Assembly: GCA_002366565.1 (NCBI GenBank)
Contig: DFBJ01000012.1
Span: 62,001-126,000 of the forward strand
Source: Bacteriovoracaceae bacterium UBA3083
GTDB lineage: Bacteria; Bdellovibrionota; Bacteriovoracia; Bacteriovoracales; Bacteriovoracaceae
Direction of reading: 5' to 3'
Length of the DNA stretch: 64,000 bases
A program made the translations under genes and the position numbers. Under the pieces are notes generated by a model, which saw only the letters and a program-made list of their open reading frames with translations, ran no database searches and was not told where the DNA came from. Shown one piece after another: positions 52,395 through 60,841 of this stretch (position 1 is its first letter; every line of letters begins with the position of its first letter).

Positions 52395-55175
52395 TTATTC
52401 AATCGTTCCAGGAAGTGATCCTTCAACATTGTCGATAACTATTTCTACAACGTCACCTTTACTTTGAGATTCTGAATCGTCTACTAGGTGACTCCAGTTA
52501 TTGTATACTTTGTTATCTGGTGTCTCAATTCCTGTTGTATCTACATATAGGTACTCTTTTGTTTCATCTCTTAGAGCATCTCTGAACTTTAAGTAGTTCT
52601 TGTACCCTCTGATTACTTTGATTAATTTAATCTCTGTTGGACCAAATGAATCTCTAAAGTAACTAGTTCCTGATGTAAATGACTGAAGGTAGTACCAGTT
52701 TTCTTCGATAGTATCTTCATATGGTCTTGAACACATGTATAAAGATTTACCTTCAAAAGTCTTAACTTTCTTACCTGAGTAGCTTCCACCATATCTATAA
52801 GAGTATGTTGTGTGGCCTGTTGCCTTATACTCTTTTGGAGTAATCATTAAGCAGTGGTTATAGTTTGCTGTAACGTCTACTGCAAATTTCTCAACACCGA
52901 TTGACTTACTTTCAGAAACATCATCTCCAAAAGATTGATTTTCATTGTCACTATAGTTAATACCTTTAGAGATATCGAATAGTCTTACACCAAGTCCAAA
53001 GAATTCTCCAAATGGTATCTTAACAGCAGCATCAATTCCTGATCTGAAACTCGTATATTCAGATACGCTTGTTCCTTCGTAGATTGAGAATCTTGATCCA
53101 ACTGAAAAGTTAAATCCATTTGAATACTTTGGTAGTACTTTCTCAACGCTATCAACATGTCTCTTTACTTCAAGATTCATGTAAGCAGAAGGGTTCTTTA
53201 TACAGGCATTCATATCAACAGAGTTCTTCGTACCGTAAAGTAAAGACTCCTGCTTAGAGTTTTCTTCCCCAAGTGCCGCTAGACATAGTGACTTCTTGAA
53301 AGAGTTTCTTTCTTCTTCTGTTTTTCCGCTACTTAAAAGGTTTATCTTTCCAGTTTTGTTAAATTCTTTTGCGATATAAATTAATCTATTCTCTAGTTTT
53401 TCTGTCTTAAGCATTTTCTCAGCAGCATCAATACTTAAGTAGTTAAAGTTTTCTACAGTTGCTAACTTTTGCGAGATGTAGATATCTTTTGCACTCTGCT
53501 TAAACTTACTTGTAAATGCTCTCTTTTCAGTAAAGAGGTTAAGGTTATCGAATAGGTAATCAATATAGTTTTTAAATTGCTTTGCAGGTAGATCAGTTTC
53601 ACTCTTTTCTACATCTGTCAGTCCTTCTACATCATAAAAGTCTGTAGCACTAATTTCACCTTCAAGAATACTGTTGTTTACTTTTCCAGTCGTTGTTTGA
53701 TGACTCTCTGGAGTGTATCTAGAAGCAGGTGAGTCTGAATCATTAGAGTTTAATGCTTCATTACTCATTACGTTTGTCTTAATCCAAGGGATCTTTGCCT
53801 TAAAGAAACCTGTTACTACTCTTTCTCTTAGGCCGATATCTTTATTGATTGGCTCTAACTTAAATACTGAAACAGTTCTAAGTGCCATTCTCGGCATATC
53901 TGATACTTTAATTGGTAGGTCAATTAATGTGTTAATCGTACCGTTAACAACCTCAACTTCTTTTTCAGCTCCTGTGATATATGTGAAATCTTGAAAGTTG
54001 TTCTTATCAATTTCCATTTCTGCGTGATTTGGAGCAAGTATCATAAATTTAAGTTTATACTTTCCACCATGAACTTCTGAGAATCTTGGAGTGTTAAATC
54101 TATGTCCTCTATCAAGTCTTGGGTTAAGTACTACTTGGTAAGTTTTAGATACAGTTAAGTTTAAGTGCTCATTTACACTAAAGTTATTAACGTTGTTACC
54201 AATTAAGATATACATCACTCCATTAATTTGGAATCTGCTTTTTTCTTTAATTGGGTTTTCTTGACCCTTACCAAATCTTTCGTCAACTAAGTCATTATCC
54301 CAAGGATTAAGTAGAACACCTGTTGTAATAGCTTCTTCAGCTAGTGGTCCTTCTTGAACTTTCGCAGTAAAACGTCCATTCATCCAGTGAGAGTAATTGT
54401 GTTGCTCATACTTTGTATTTGTTCTGTATTTGAAACAACCTTTATGATTTGTTTGAACGTTGATTACATTTGCTTCTTCAATTTCTGGAACTTCAAATGT
54501 AATTTCAACAGATCTATTCTTAATTGGTGCTTCTGTACTCTTTGCATATAAACAAGAAGAGAACTCTAATTGGTATTCTTGGTATTTTGTATCACTTCTT
54601 TTTTCAAGAGTTGAGTTAGCTTTAATAAGTAACTTTACTTCATCTAATATCAGTTTCGACTCAATATCGTTCTTAGTAAGAGCAGAGTTCTCAGATGTTT
54701 GACACCCTTGAGCGCCAGACTTAGTTAAGTCTGTAAATGAAGACTTTGTTGGATCTACTGAGTACTTAAGTACTACGCTTGAACCTTCTGAAGGAATAGA
54801 TAGTGTTCTAGTTTCTTCTGAACAGTTAACAATTTTTGAATAATCTACTTTCTTAACTTCTGACCAAGTTACACATCCACTTGCATCAGTAGATAGGGCA
54901 TCTGTTATCCCAGAAATTGTAACGGCCTTAGCATTAAGGTTTCTAACCCCTGTAGGATCTTTTAAACAAGCTTTAAGAGTAAATCTAACATCTTCAATAG
55001 CTTGGTTTACGCTACTTGATGCAGAGATTAAGTTCTCAGTACTTACCTTTGAGAATGAACTCAACTGTAATCCACTTGTGTTTGAATTTTCTTCCTTATC
55101 TTTTACCCCGAACGAACAACTCGCCGCAAGAGTAGCAATAAGAATTAGAGAAGCAATTCTCTTAGAAAAGATCAT
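52395..55175 (-). CDS. Large lipoprotein of unknown function
   Basis: A 926-residue envelope protein with a lipoprotein signal (lipobox AASC, Cys about 20). Two or more related segments occur in the N-terminal half (RFTLKACLKDPTGVRNLNAKAVTISG and YQLEFSSCLYAKSTEAPIKNRSVEITFEV both precede a Cys and a CVTW/CFKY end), suggesting repeated Ig-like beta domains. The C-terminal half is mixed with Cys near 800-830. I do not recognise a family; Bdellovibrionota have similar large lipoproteins. It overlaps the upstream barrel gene by 14 bases, so the two are made together and may form an outer membrane complex. Confidence 0.8.
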   Translation of the reverse strand: MIFSKRIASLILIATLAASCSFGVKDKEENSNTSGLQLSSFSKVSTENLISASSSVNQAIEDVRFTLKACLKDPTGVRNLNAKAVTISGITDALSTDASGCVTWSEVKKVDYSKIVNCSEETRTLSIPSEGSSVVLKYSVDPTKSSFTDLTKSGAQGCQTSENSALTKNDIESKLILDEVKLLIKANSTLEKRSDTKYQEYQLEFSSCLYAKSTEAPIKNRSVEITFEVPEIEEANVINVQTNHKGCFKYRTNTKYEQHNYSHWMNGRFTAKVQEGPLAEEAITTGVLLNPWDNDLVDERFGKGQENPIKEKSRFQINGVMYILIGNNVNNFSVNEHLNLTVSKTYQVVLNPRLDRGHRFNTPRFSEVHGGKYKLKFMILAPNHAEMEIDKNNFQDFTYITGAEKEVEVVNGTINTLIDLPIKVSDMPRMALRTVSVFKLEPINKDIGLRERVVTGFFKAKIPWIKTNVMSNEALNSNDSDSPASRYTPESHQTTTGKVNNSILEGEISATDFYDVEGLTDVEKSETDLPAKQFKNYIDYLFDNLNLFTEKRAFTSKFKQSAKDIYISQKLATVENFNYLSIDAAEKMLKTEKLENRLIYIAKEFNKTGKINLLSSGKTEEERNSFKKSLCLAALGEENSKQESLLYGTKNSVDMNACIKNPSAYMNLEVKRHVDSVEKVLPKYSNGFNFSVGSRFSIYEGTSVSEYTSFRSGIDAAVKIPFGEFFGLGVRLFDISKGINYSDNENQSFGDDVSESKSIGVEKFAVDVTANYNHCLMITPKEYKATGHTTYSYRYGGSYSGKKVKTFEGKSLYMCSRPYEDTIEENWYYLQSFTSGTSYFRDSFGPTEIKLIKVIRGYKNYLKFRDALRDETKEYLYVDTTGIETPDNKVYNNWSHLVDDSESQSKGDVVEIVIDNVEGSLPGTIE

Positions 55176-56292
55176 AGAGTTTCCTTAAGCTTAGAATGAA
55201 TATTGTTTCGTCTGCTTGATATAAATTATTCTTTATAACTTTGTTTTGGATAATCTCAGTTGAAGCTCCAAGCTTTGACTCGGTATTGTTAAAAGCTAGC
55301 TTCATCTTGTAACCTTGCTTATTTGCAAGTCCATAAGATGATGAGTTGTAGTATGCAATCGCAGCATCAGACTCAATCTTGAAATTTGCTAGTTCTACTG
55401 AGTAGTTTTTTTCATTCTTTGTATAGTTAAGACCAAGTGCTGCTATATAACCAGTGTTGTCAGTTTCAGCAGCAGTGTTACTTAAGTGATTAAATTTTGT
55501 ATTTAGTTTAATATCTTCGTTAATATTTACAGAGTAACCTGCAGCAATATGCCAACCTTGATATTGATTAGTCAGTACACCATTTCCATTATCTATAGGA
55601 GAACCTGTGTTTCCAAGTAGGATAGACTCATAAGCTACTGCATTAGAAATATCAGTAAATGCAAAGTGAGTAATTCCTAAATCAAACTTACCAACAAATA
55701 GCTCTTGTTCGATCTTTAAAGTCTCTGTGAAAAATCTAGGATCACCATCTTCTTCAACGTCTATTCTCTGTGAAAGGTTTCTATTATTTGGTATTGCTTG
55801 CATTGCAAATACGCTTACTTTTGTATCTAGTACTTTATAGTTAAAACCTTCTTTTGCTGCAATAAATCCTTTGTTACCAACTAGAAGTGGTGCTTCTAGT
55901 ACGCTTTGATTAATTACACCGGCCTGAAGGTCTAATACACTTAATGGTGTATATGTTAACTTTGCTTCTTTTAAGTAGTTACTATTTCCTGGCTTATAAA
56001 TATTGTTATCTCTAGCAGTTGTACTTGAACCTGTTTGAACATTCATACCACCAGCGATATCAACCTCTAGTGAATCATTGATTTTATGATTTGCTTTAGC
56101 TCCAATATTTACACCCATAACAGATGCTTTATTAAGTGTACTATCTGCTTTAACTCCACCAAGCCCAAAGCTTAACTGAACAGAAGTGTTCTTTACTGCA
56201 GAAGTATTCGTTGAATCATTAGCAACAGCAGGCAGTGAAACTAATAAGATTCCCTGGGCCATCATTAATAACGTCTTCGAATAATTTGTCAT
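55162..56292 (-). CDS. Outer membrane beta-barrel protein
   Basis: A 376-residue protein with a signal peptide (cleaved near AVA-NDS) and alternating strands such as VQLSFGLGG, GVNIGAKANHKIND, SLEVDIAGGMNV, AKLTYTPLSVLDLQAGV and AALGLNYTKNEKNYSVELANFK, compatible with a 14-16 stranded porin-like barrel. It does not end in the usual Phe but in LYDLF (C-terminal Phe present). It overlaps the giant lipoprotein gene. The upstream gap carries several inverted repeats. Specificity unknown. Confidence 0.83.
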   Translation of the reverse strand: MTNYSKTLLMMAQGILLVSLPAVANDSTNTSAVKNTSVQLSFGLGGVKADSTLNKASVMGVNIGAKANHKINDSLEVDIAGGMNVQTGSSTTARDNNIYKPGNSNYLKEAKLTYTPLSVLDLQAGVINQSVLEAPLLVGNKGFIAAKEGFNYKVLDTKVSVFAMQAIPNNRNLSQRIDVEEDGDPRFFTETLKIEQELFVGKFDLGITHFAFTDISNAVAYESILLGNTGSPIDNGNGVLTNQYQGWHIAAGYSVNINEDIKLNTKFNHLSNTAAETDNTGYIAALGLNYTKNEKNYSVELANFKIESDAAIAYYNSSSYGLANKQGYKMKLAFNNTESKLGASTEIIQNKVIKNNLYQADETIFILSLRKLYDLF

Positions 56293-56482
56293 ACATTAAC
56301 CTTCTCTAATACTTTGGATAAGATTTTCTAACACGATGCTCTTTTATGCGCAAGGCGTTGTATTTATTTCATATAGCTATATATAAGCAAGAATGATTCC
56401 AACTTTTACCTTAATGTATGGTCGTTAAGTATTTGAATATATTACTAGTTCTTCTGAACTCATTGTCTAGACTTTGGTTAGT

Positions 56483-56517
56483 GTCTAAGTTTTAGACATA
56501 TACTTTGAGATATATGT
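56483..56517. promoter_or_regulatory. Cluster of inverted repeats upstream of the barrel-lipoprotein operon
   Basis: GTCTAA-GTT-TTAGAC (56483-56497) is followed by ACATAT...ATATGT (56496-56517); TAGACTTT occurs twice nearby (about 56468 and 56527). It lies about 190 bases before the barrel gene start and could bind a regulator. Confidence 0.35.
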
Positions 56518-56660
56518 AAATTGTTTAGACTTTAGTCATCCTGATGTTCAAATACAAAAGACTATAAAGATATTGGTCATACATAAATGAGCTTTGTCTT
56601 TACTCGTTTAATGATATGATTACAGTTGTTTACTAATAAGAACTTATTAATGGCCCGAAT

Positions 56661-56789
56661 ATGGACTCTGAAGAAGCTTTAAAGTTACTTTTAAAATTTG
56701 TTATTGGAATTACAATCGTTATTTCATGCTTGGGTGCCTACTACAAGTTAAGACCGATTGAAGCTCCTTATCAAAGTCTAGATAATTAA
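56661..56789 (+). CDS. Possible 42-residue single-TM protein
   Basis: A short frame, ATG to TAA, encodes MDSEEALKLL, a hydrophobic helix (LLKFVIGITIVISCLGAYY, about 10-28), and a polar end. The composition is that of a real small membrane protein, and a terminator follows within 100 bases. There is no ribosome site before the ATG, which lowers confidence; the region may instead be a non-coding RNA. Confidence 0.4.
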   Translation: MDSEEALKLLLKFVIGITIVISCLGAYYKLRPIEAPYQSLDN

Positions 56790-56884
56790 TCTTCTACATT
56801 AACAATCATTCAATATTTTTAATTAACAAGAAAGTTTCTAATGAAGCTTCTTCTGATCATGAGGTTGAAGTCGCTTAGTTTTTC

Positions 56885-56910
56885 AAGGGTCTTTAGTTAG
56901 ACCCTTTTTT
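56885..56910 (+). terminator. Plus-strand intrinsic terminator
   Basis: An 8-bp stem (56885-56892 with 56899-56906), 6-base loop, followed by further T residues. No gene but the 42-residue frame uses it on the plus strand. Confidence 0.82.
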
Positions 56911-56970
56911 ATACATAGTTCTTAATTATTATAATTTTGAGTATTGCAGATTCTTGTTACTCATCCTTAG

Positions 56971-57792
56971 TTAAAGTTTAAACATATCCAGAGTGTAGCA
57001 ATAAACATCTTCAGGCTTAGATTCACCAATTACTTTTCTAGAGCTTTGAATGGACTTTATTAGTATCTCCCTTATTGCTTGTGCATCTTCTTCTGTGACA
57101 CTTATAACACCTGAGTAGTGCATATCCTCGAATGAGTGACCATCTTCTTCAGAGCTTGCGTCTAAACTAGAGATGGCCTTCATTCTCCAGTTAGTATGGT
57201 GCTTACTTATCATTGGACTATCACTTGATAGGTGAATATCTCTAGAGCCCAATTCAAATGAGTTTCCTTCTTTAATTATAATGGCCGCATTTAGAAGAAA
57301 TTCAATTGTCTCTCTTGCTTTAGAGATAGGTATGTTTAGTTGCTGTGCAATCTCTTGTGGGGTGTGAAACTTCTTTGTACTTATGAGAGCATGTACCGCC
57401 ATAAAGTGCCAGCTTGAGTAGTATATTTGTTGATCGACTTGATTGATCTCTCCCTTTGCTTCTAGTCTATTCTTGAGTTTTCTTTGTTCATCAACAAATG
57501 CATTCATTTGATTGATGAAGTATGACTCTAAATTCTTAGATCCTGCTCTTTCTTTTTGAACAAGTAATAGAAAATATTCTTTTTCACTATTAGTTAAATT
57601 GAGTAGAGAACTAAGTTCGATAGACTGTTCTAGAGTAAAATTTGCTGTCTTATTAAGGACTTGTGACACATAGGCAGTGTGTATTCTAAGTTCATTTGCT
57701 ATTTTCGCCTTAAAGCCTCTACCTGAGTAGGGTAAATTTTTTATATAGTCTCTAATAAATTTCTTATAATCAATATAGTCATATAAATTCAT
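56971..57792 (-). CDS. TIGR02147/DUF4423-family regulator
   Basis: A 273-residue protein. The start MNLYDYIDYKKFIRDYIK and then FKAKIANELRIHTAYVSQVLN (HTH about 27-47) with LTNSEKEYFLLLVQKERAGS is the hallmark of the TIGR02147 family, a group typical of Bdellovibrionota and Fibrobacteres. The middle holds a second winged-helix-like segment (FHTPQEIAQQLNIPISKARETIEFLLNAAII) and the end an effector-like part. It probably represses or activates the divergent secreted-protein operon; a 9-bp inverted repeat lies between the two. Ligand unknown. Confidence 0.87.
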   Translation of the reverse strand: MNLYDYIDYKKFIRDYIKNLPYSGRGFKAKIANELRIHTAYVSQVLNKTANFTLEQSIELSSLLNLTNSEKEYFLLLVQKERAGSKNLESYFINQMNAFVDEQRKLKNRLEAKGEINQVDQQIYYSSWHFMAVHALISTKKFHTPQEIAQQLNIPISKARETIEFLLNAAIIIKEGNSFELGSRDIHLSSDSPMISKHHTNWRMKAISSLDASSEEDGHSFEDMHYSGVISVTEEDAQAIREILIKSIQSSRKVIGESKPEDVYCYTLDMFKL

Positions 57793-57802
57793 AAAAATTA
57801 GC

Positions 57803-57843
57803 CGGTTATATTTGTATGTTAATTTCAGTATAGCATATAACCG
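57803..57843. promoter_or_regulatory. Putative operator: 9-bp inverted repeat
   Basis: CGGTTATAT (57803-57811) and ATATAACCG (57835-57843) form a perfect 9-base inverted repeat with a 23-base spacer, in the 134-base gap between the regulator gene and the divergent secreted operon. TGCTATACT, an extended -10 on the minus strand, lies within the spacer, so a bound protein would block the regulator's own promoter. Confidence 0.6.
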
Positions 57844-57926
57844 TATTTATTAATTAAGTTTATGTATATCCGCGTCATATTTTCATATAAAACTCTCTCA
57901 CTGAAACAAATAACCTTGGAGAAAAT

Positions 57927-58670
57927 ATGAAAAAGCTAATACTAGCACTACTACTAATTACTACTACTTCTTTTGCGGGAGTAATTGACTTAAAAGACGG
58001 ATTCAATGGTCAGTCTAAGAGACACTTTCTTAAGACATTAAAAGATGGAAAGTCTGTTGTCGTTAATTTCGACAGACCAACATATGTTGAGTCTATTTTA
58101 CTTTCTGCTACTGGAAAGCAAAGAGCATACTCATTTGGAAAAGTTTTCGCTGACGGAGACGAGATTGCAACTCTTGGTGTTCCAGGGAGAGATCCTATTT
58201 ACCCAGTTATCGTAAAGGGACTTGTCTCTCAATTAACTGTTTATGCAACTGAAGGCTCAAAATTTAAAATAGACAGTTTTAAAATCTATACTGGAAATTC
58301 TGGTTACCGTTCATACCGTCCAGGATCTTTCAATCAATCTTCTAAGTTTAATATTTCTGTATGGGGAGAGGAAACTTTGGCAATCCTTTTTGAATTAGAC
58401 CACCTTTACGATATTTCTTCATCTGCTGATAGTGAGATGTTTAAAGATATGAAGAAGGCCGCAATGATACTTGCAGCAAGTGAAAGAGTTAGAGAGGGAC
58501 AATCTTTAAAGACTTTAAGAAAGGCAAAAAAACTTGTTGAGATTATTAATCAAGCAGAAGTCATCCTTTTAAATAACGATAACCTTATGTTTAGTTTCCA
58601 AGCAGATAGACTTCTGATTGATCTATTAACTGTTAAAGAAGACATCTTAGAAGAATATGACTTTGACTAG
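57927..58670 (+). CDS. Secreted protein A of the divergent operon
   Basis: A 247-residue protein with a signal peptide (MKKLILALLLITTTSFA). Residues 19-115 are beta-rich: VVVNFDRPTYVESILLSATG, then KVFADGDEIATLGVPGRDP and FKIDSFKIYTG; the rest is helical, ending in LTVKEDILEEYDFD. The same two-part plan and motif positions occur in the next gene. This looks like a jelly-roll/discoidin-like ligand-binding half joined to a helical half. A GGAG site precedes the ATG. I do not recognise a named family. Confidence 0.82.
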   Translation: MKKLILALLLITTTSFAGVIDLKDGFNGQSKRHFLKTLKDGKSVVVNFDRPTYVESILLSATGKQRAYSFGKVFADGDEIATLGVPGRDPIYPVIVKGLVSQLTVYATEGSKFKIDSFKIYTGNSGYRSYRPGSFNQSSKFNISVWGEETLAILFELDHLYDISSSADSEMFKDMKKAAMILAASERVREGQSLKTLRKAKKLVEIINQAEVILLNNDNLMFSFQADRLLIDLLTVKEDILEEYDFD

Positions 58671-58738
58671 AATATAAAAACAAATATTAAAAAATAAATA
58701 TAAACCTATAAAAATTAATTAATAAAAACGGAGATAAC

Positions 58739-59485
58739 ATGAAAAACTTACTACTAACAATTGCACTAACTCTTTTTACTCTAAATGCTTCGGCCAATGT
58801 TTTGGATCTAAGAAGTGAAGGTTACACAGGTAGATACTGTGTTGGAGATACTCTTTCATATAATTTAGATGGAGAGTTTGTAGAGAAAATTCTTGTAAGC
58901 GCAGAAGGGATTTCTAGAGACGGTTTCATTAAAGTTTATGCTGACGGAAACTTAATACATAATATCGGAGTTCCAGGTTACGATCCAGATTATACATTTC
59001 GTGTAAGACAGTCTGTTTCAAATATTACACTTAAATTTGAAGAAACTTGTTCACGAATTTTAGATATGAAAATATTTACTGAGGGGCATACTTCACAACG
59101 TGATAGCCATTCTTTTCGTGGATACGGCGTAGAAGGATGGGGAGCTGACGTTCAATCTATTGTTTCTGAAATGGTACAAAGATCACTTTTGTCTGGAGAT
59201 AACCTTTGGAACAATTTCCTAAAGCCACTTCAAGTTCTAGCTATTAAGTATGATGCAGTAGCTGCTGTCTCAGGAGAAGGTGATATTAAAACAGCAGTTT
59301 ATGCACTTAAATTAGCTAAAGTTATTGCTGATAAAGAAGATGAACTACTTGATAGCTCTAGTAGAAGACAAGATATGAGAAATGTAAGAGATCTTATGCA
59401 AATTAAAGAAGATATCCTTGAAGCATATGACGTAAAGTCTCGAAATCTTGAAGCAGAAATAGAAGAACTAAGTGTCTATTTGTAA
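58739..59485 (+). CDS. Secreted protein B, paralogue of A
   Basis: A 248-residue protein with a signal peptide (cleaved near ASA-NV). It aligns with protein A throughout: FVEKILVSAEGISRDGFIKVYADGN (A: VESILLSATGKQRAYSFGKVFADGD), LIHNIGVPGYDPDY, then FTEG, a shared W-G motif (GWGAD / WGEE) and the end LMQIKEDILEAYD. Two cysteines (about 33 and 102) are extra. ACGGAG ribosome site; 68 bases after gene A. A gene duplication inside one operon. Confidence 0.82.
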   Translation: MKNLLLTIALTLFTLNASANVLDLRSEGYTGRYCVGDTLSYNLDGEFVEKILVSAEGISRDGFIKVYADGNLIHNIGVPGYDPDYTFRVRQSVSNITLKFEETCSRILDMKIFTEGHTSQRDSHSFRGYGVEGWGADVQSIVSEMVQRSLLSGDNLWNNFLKPLQVLAIKYDAVAAVSGEGDIKTAVYALKLAKVIADKEDELLDSSSRRQDMRNVRDLMQIKEDILEAYDVKSRNLEAEIEELSVYL

Positions 59486-59568
59486 TACACCTTAGGAATA
59501 CTTTACATAAATAACGATAAAAATAAGAAATGATATTAATATTTAATAATTATAATTTAGGAGTCACT

Positions 59569-60825
59569 ATGAAATATTTAATAATGCTAGCGCTGTGTAT
59601 GAGCTTTATACCAAAGAATTCTCAAGCAAGTGAGTTAAGCGAAAAAACTTTTATAGAATTTGTTAATCAAACAGAAAAAGGATTGGTGATCGATATAGTA
59701 GGTCTATGTTCTCATAGCCTCAAATGTGAAGAAGAAATAAATATTAAATACAGAGATATTTTAGATTTAAAGATCACGCGTACTAAACCACATTCGTATT
59801 ACACTTTTGAAGTTTTTAAAGATACGATAGCCTTTTGCTATAAGTATGATTGTGGTGGAGAGGATTTAAATGGGTCAGTTTCTATTACATCTAACTTACC
59901 TATAGTTGAATATAATTCAGGTTATTCTACTTTTAAAATTAAGAATGGCAATACTTTAGACTTTAATCAACGAGGTGAGAAAGTACGAAGTATTAATAAT
60001 AAAAAGAGATTAACTCTTATAGATGATGACTTAATATCTTTTAAGACAATTACTGTCTCTGGTGCAATGACAAGCTTTAACAGTTACTACCAGCATGCAA
60101 AGGCTCCTTTAAAGAATGCATTAAAAATGATCAAGAGAGAGACTCTTACATTTCAAAAAAGTATGTCAAAGTCTGATAGAAACGTTGATCATTTTGAGAG
60201 ATTTTTAATAAGTCTAGATGATGCAATGTTAATACTAGAAGATAAGAAAGATTACTCTGTTCTTGATTGGAGAGTTCAAGAAGGGATGAGAAGAGTAGTT
60301 TCTTTTGGAATGATTATCTCAGATGTTCTCTGGGCATATGAAGATGTTCCAAGTGTCGTACAGAATATCGATAATATTAGAAAATTTAGAGATGAAGTTA
60401 GAACTGTATATGGTTGGAATGATACACTTGCTGGTAATGTTTCTAAAACAACTGGAGCAATCTTTGAGCTTCTTCACTATGAAATTAAGCAGATTATGCT
60501 TCTTAAGTTAGAAGTTGGATTTAATAACTACTCAACTTACAACGACCTATCTACTGAGATTAAAAAATTAATCGTTATGGTTAACGCAAATGACGGTGGT
60601 GATATGGTTGTTGCTCAAAATATCCATGGATTTATGAATAAGTGGAATGATTCTGCATGGCAGATAGAGCTTCAAAACCTAATGGAAGCTAAGTTAGACC
60701 TTAGAAACCTTGTAAGGCCAAAACTTAAATACATGTTAAATGCAGTAATGGCGCTAGAAGAGTTGATTGACCAAAGAAAAGTTTACTTTGAGATTGATGT
60801 ACTTAGAGACGCACAAGCAGAATAA
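59569..60825 (+). CDS. Secreted protein C, helical
   Basis: A 418-residue protein from the ATG at 59569, where a strong TTAGGAG site and a signal peptide (MKYLIMLALCMSFIPKNSQA) coincide; the frame runs 13 codons further upstream without a ribosome site. Residues 20-155 look beta-rich with four Cys (near 40-80), and residues 170-418 are long amphipathic helices (for example ALKMIKRETLTFQKSMSK and LMEAKLDLRNLVRPKLKYML), recalling the helical halves of A and B. No family recognised. Sixteen bases before gene D. Confidence 0.8.
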   Translation: MKYLIMLALCMSFIPKNSQASELSEKTFIEFVNQTEKGLVIDIVGLCSHSLKCEEEINIKYRDILDLKITRTKPHSYYTFEVFKDTIAFCYKYDCGGEDLNGSVSITSNLPIVEYNSGYSTFKIKNGNTLDFNQRGEKVRSINNKKRLTLIDDDLISFKTITVSGAMTSFNSYYQHAKAPLKNALKMIKRETLTFQKSMSKSDRNVDHFERFLISLDDAMLILEDKKDYSVLDWRVQEGMRRVVSFGMIISDVLWAYEDVPSVVQNIDNIRKFRDEVRTVYGWNDTLAGNVSKTTGAIFELLHYEIKQIMLLKLEVGFNNYSTYNDLSTEIKKLIVMVNANDGGDMVVAQNIHGFMNKWNDSAWQIELQNLMEAKLDLRNLVRPKLKYMLNAVMALEELIDQRKVYFEIDVLRDAQAE

Positions 60826-60841
60826 ATCTAGCGAGGAATAA

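Larger units (their letters stand above)
56293..56970. other. 678-bp gap: operator-like repeats, small ORF, terminator
   Basis: This region holds the inverted repeats at 56483-56517, a possible -10 TATGAT (56615-56620, plus strand), a 42-codon open frame (56661-56789) and a plus-strand terminator (56885-56910). It therefore probably carries a short plus-strand transcript, coding or not, between two minus-strand transcription units. Confidence 0.45.
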
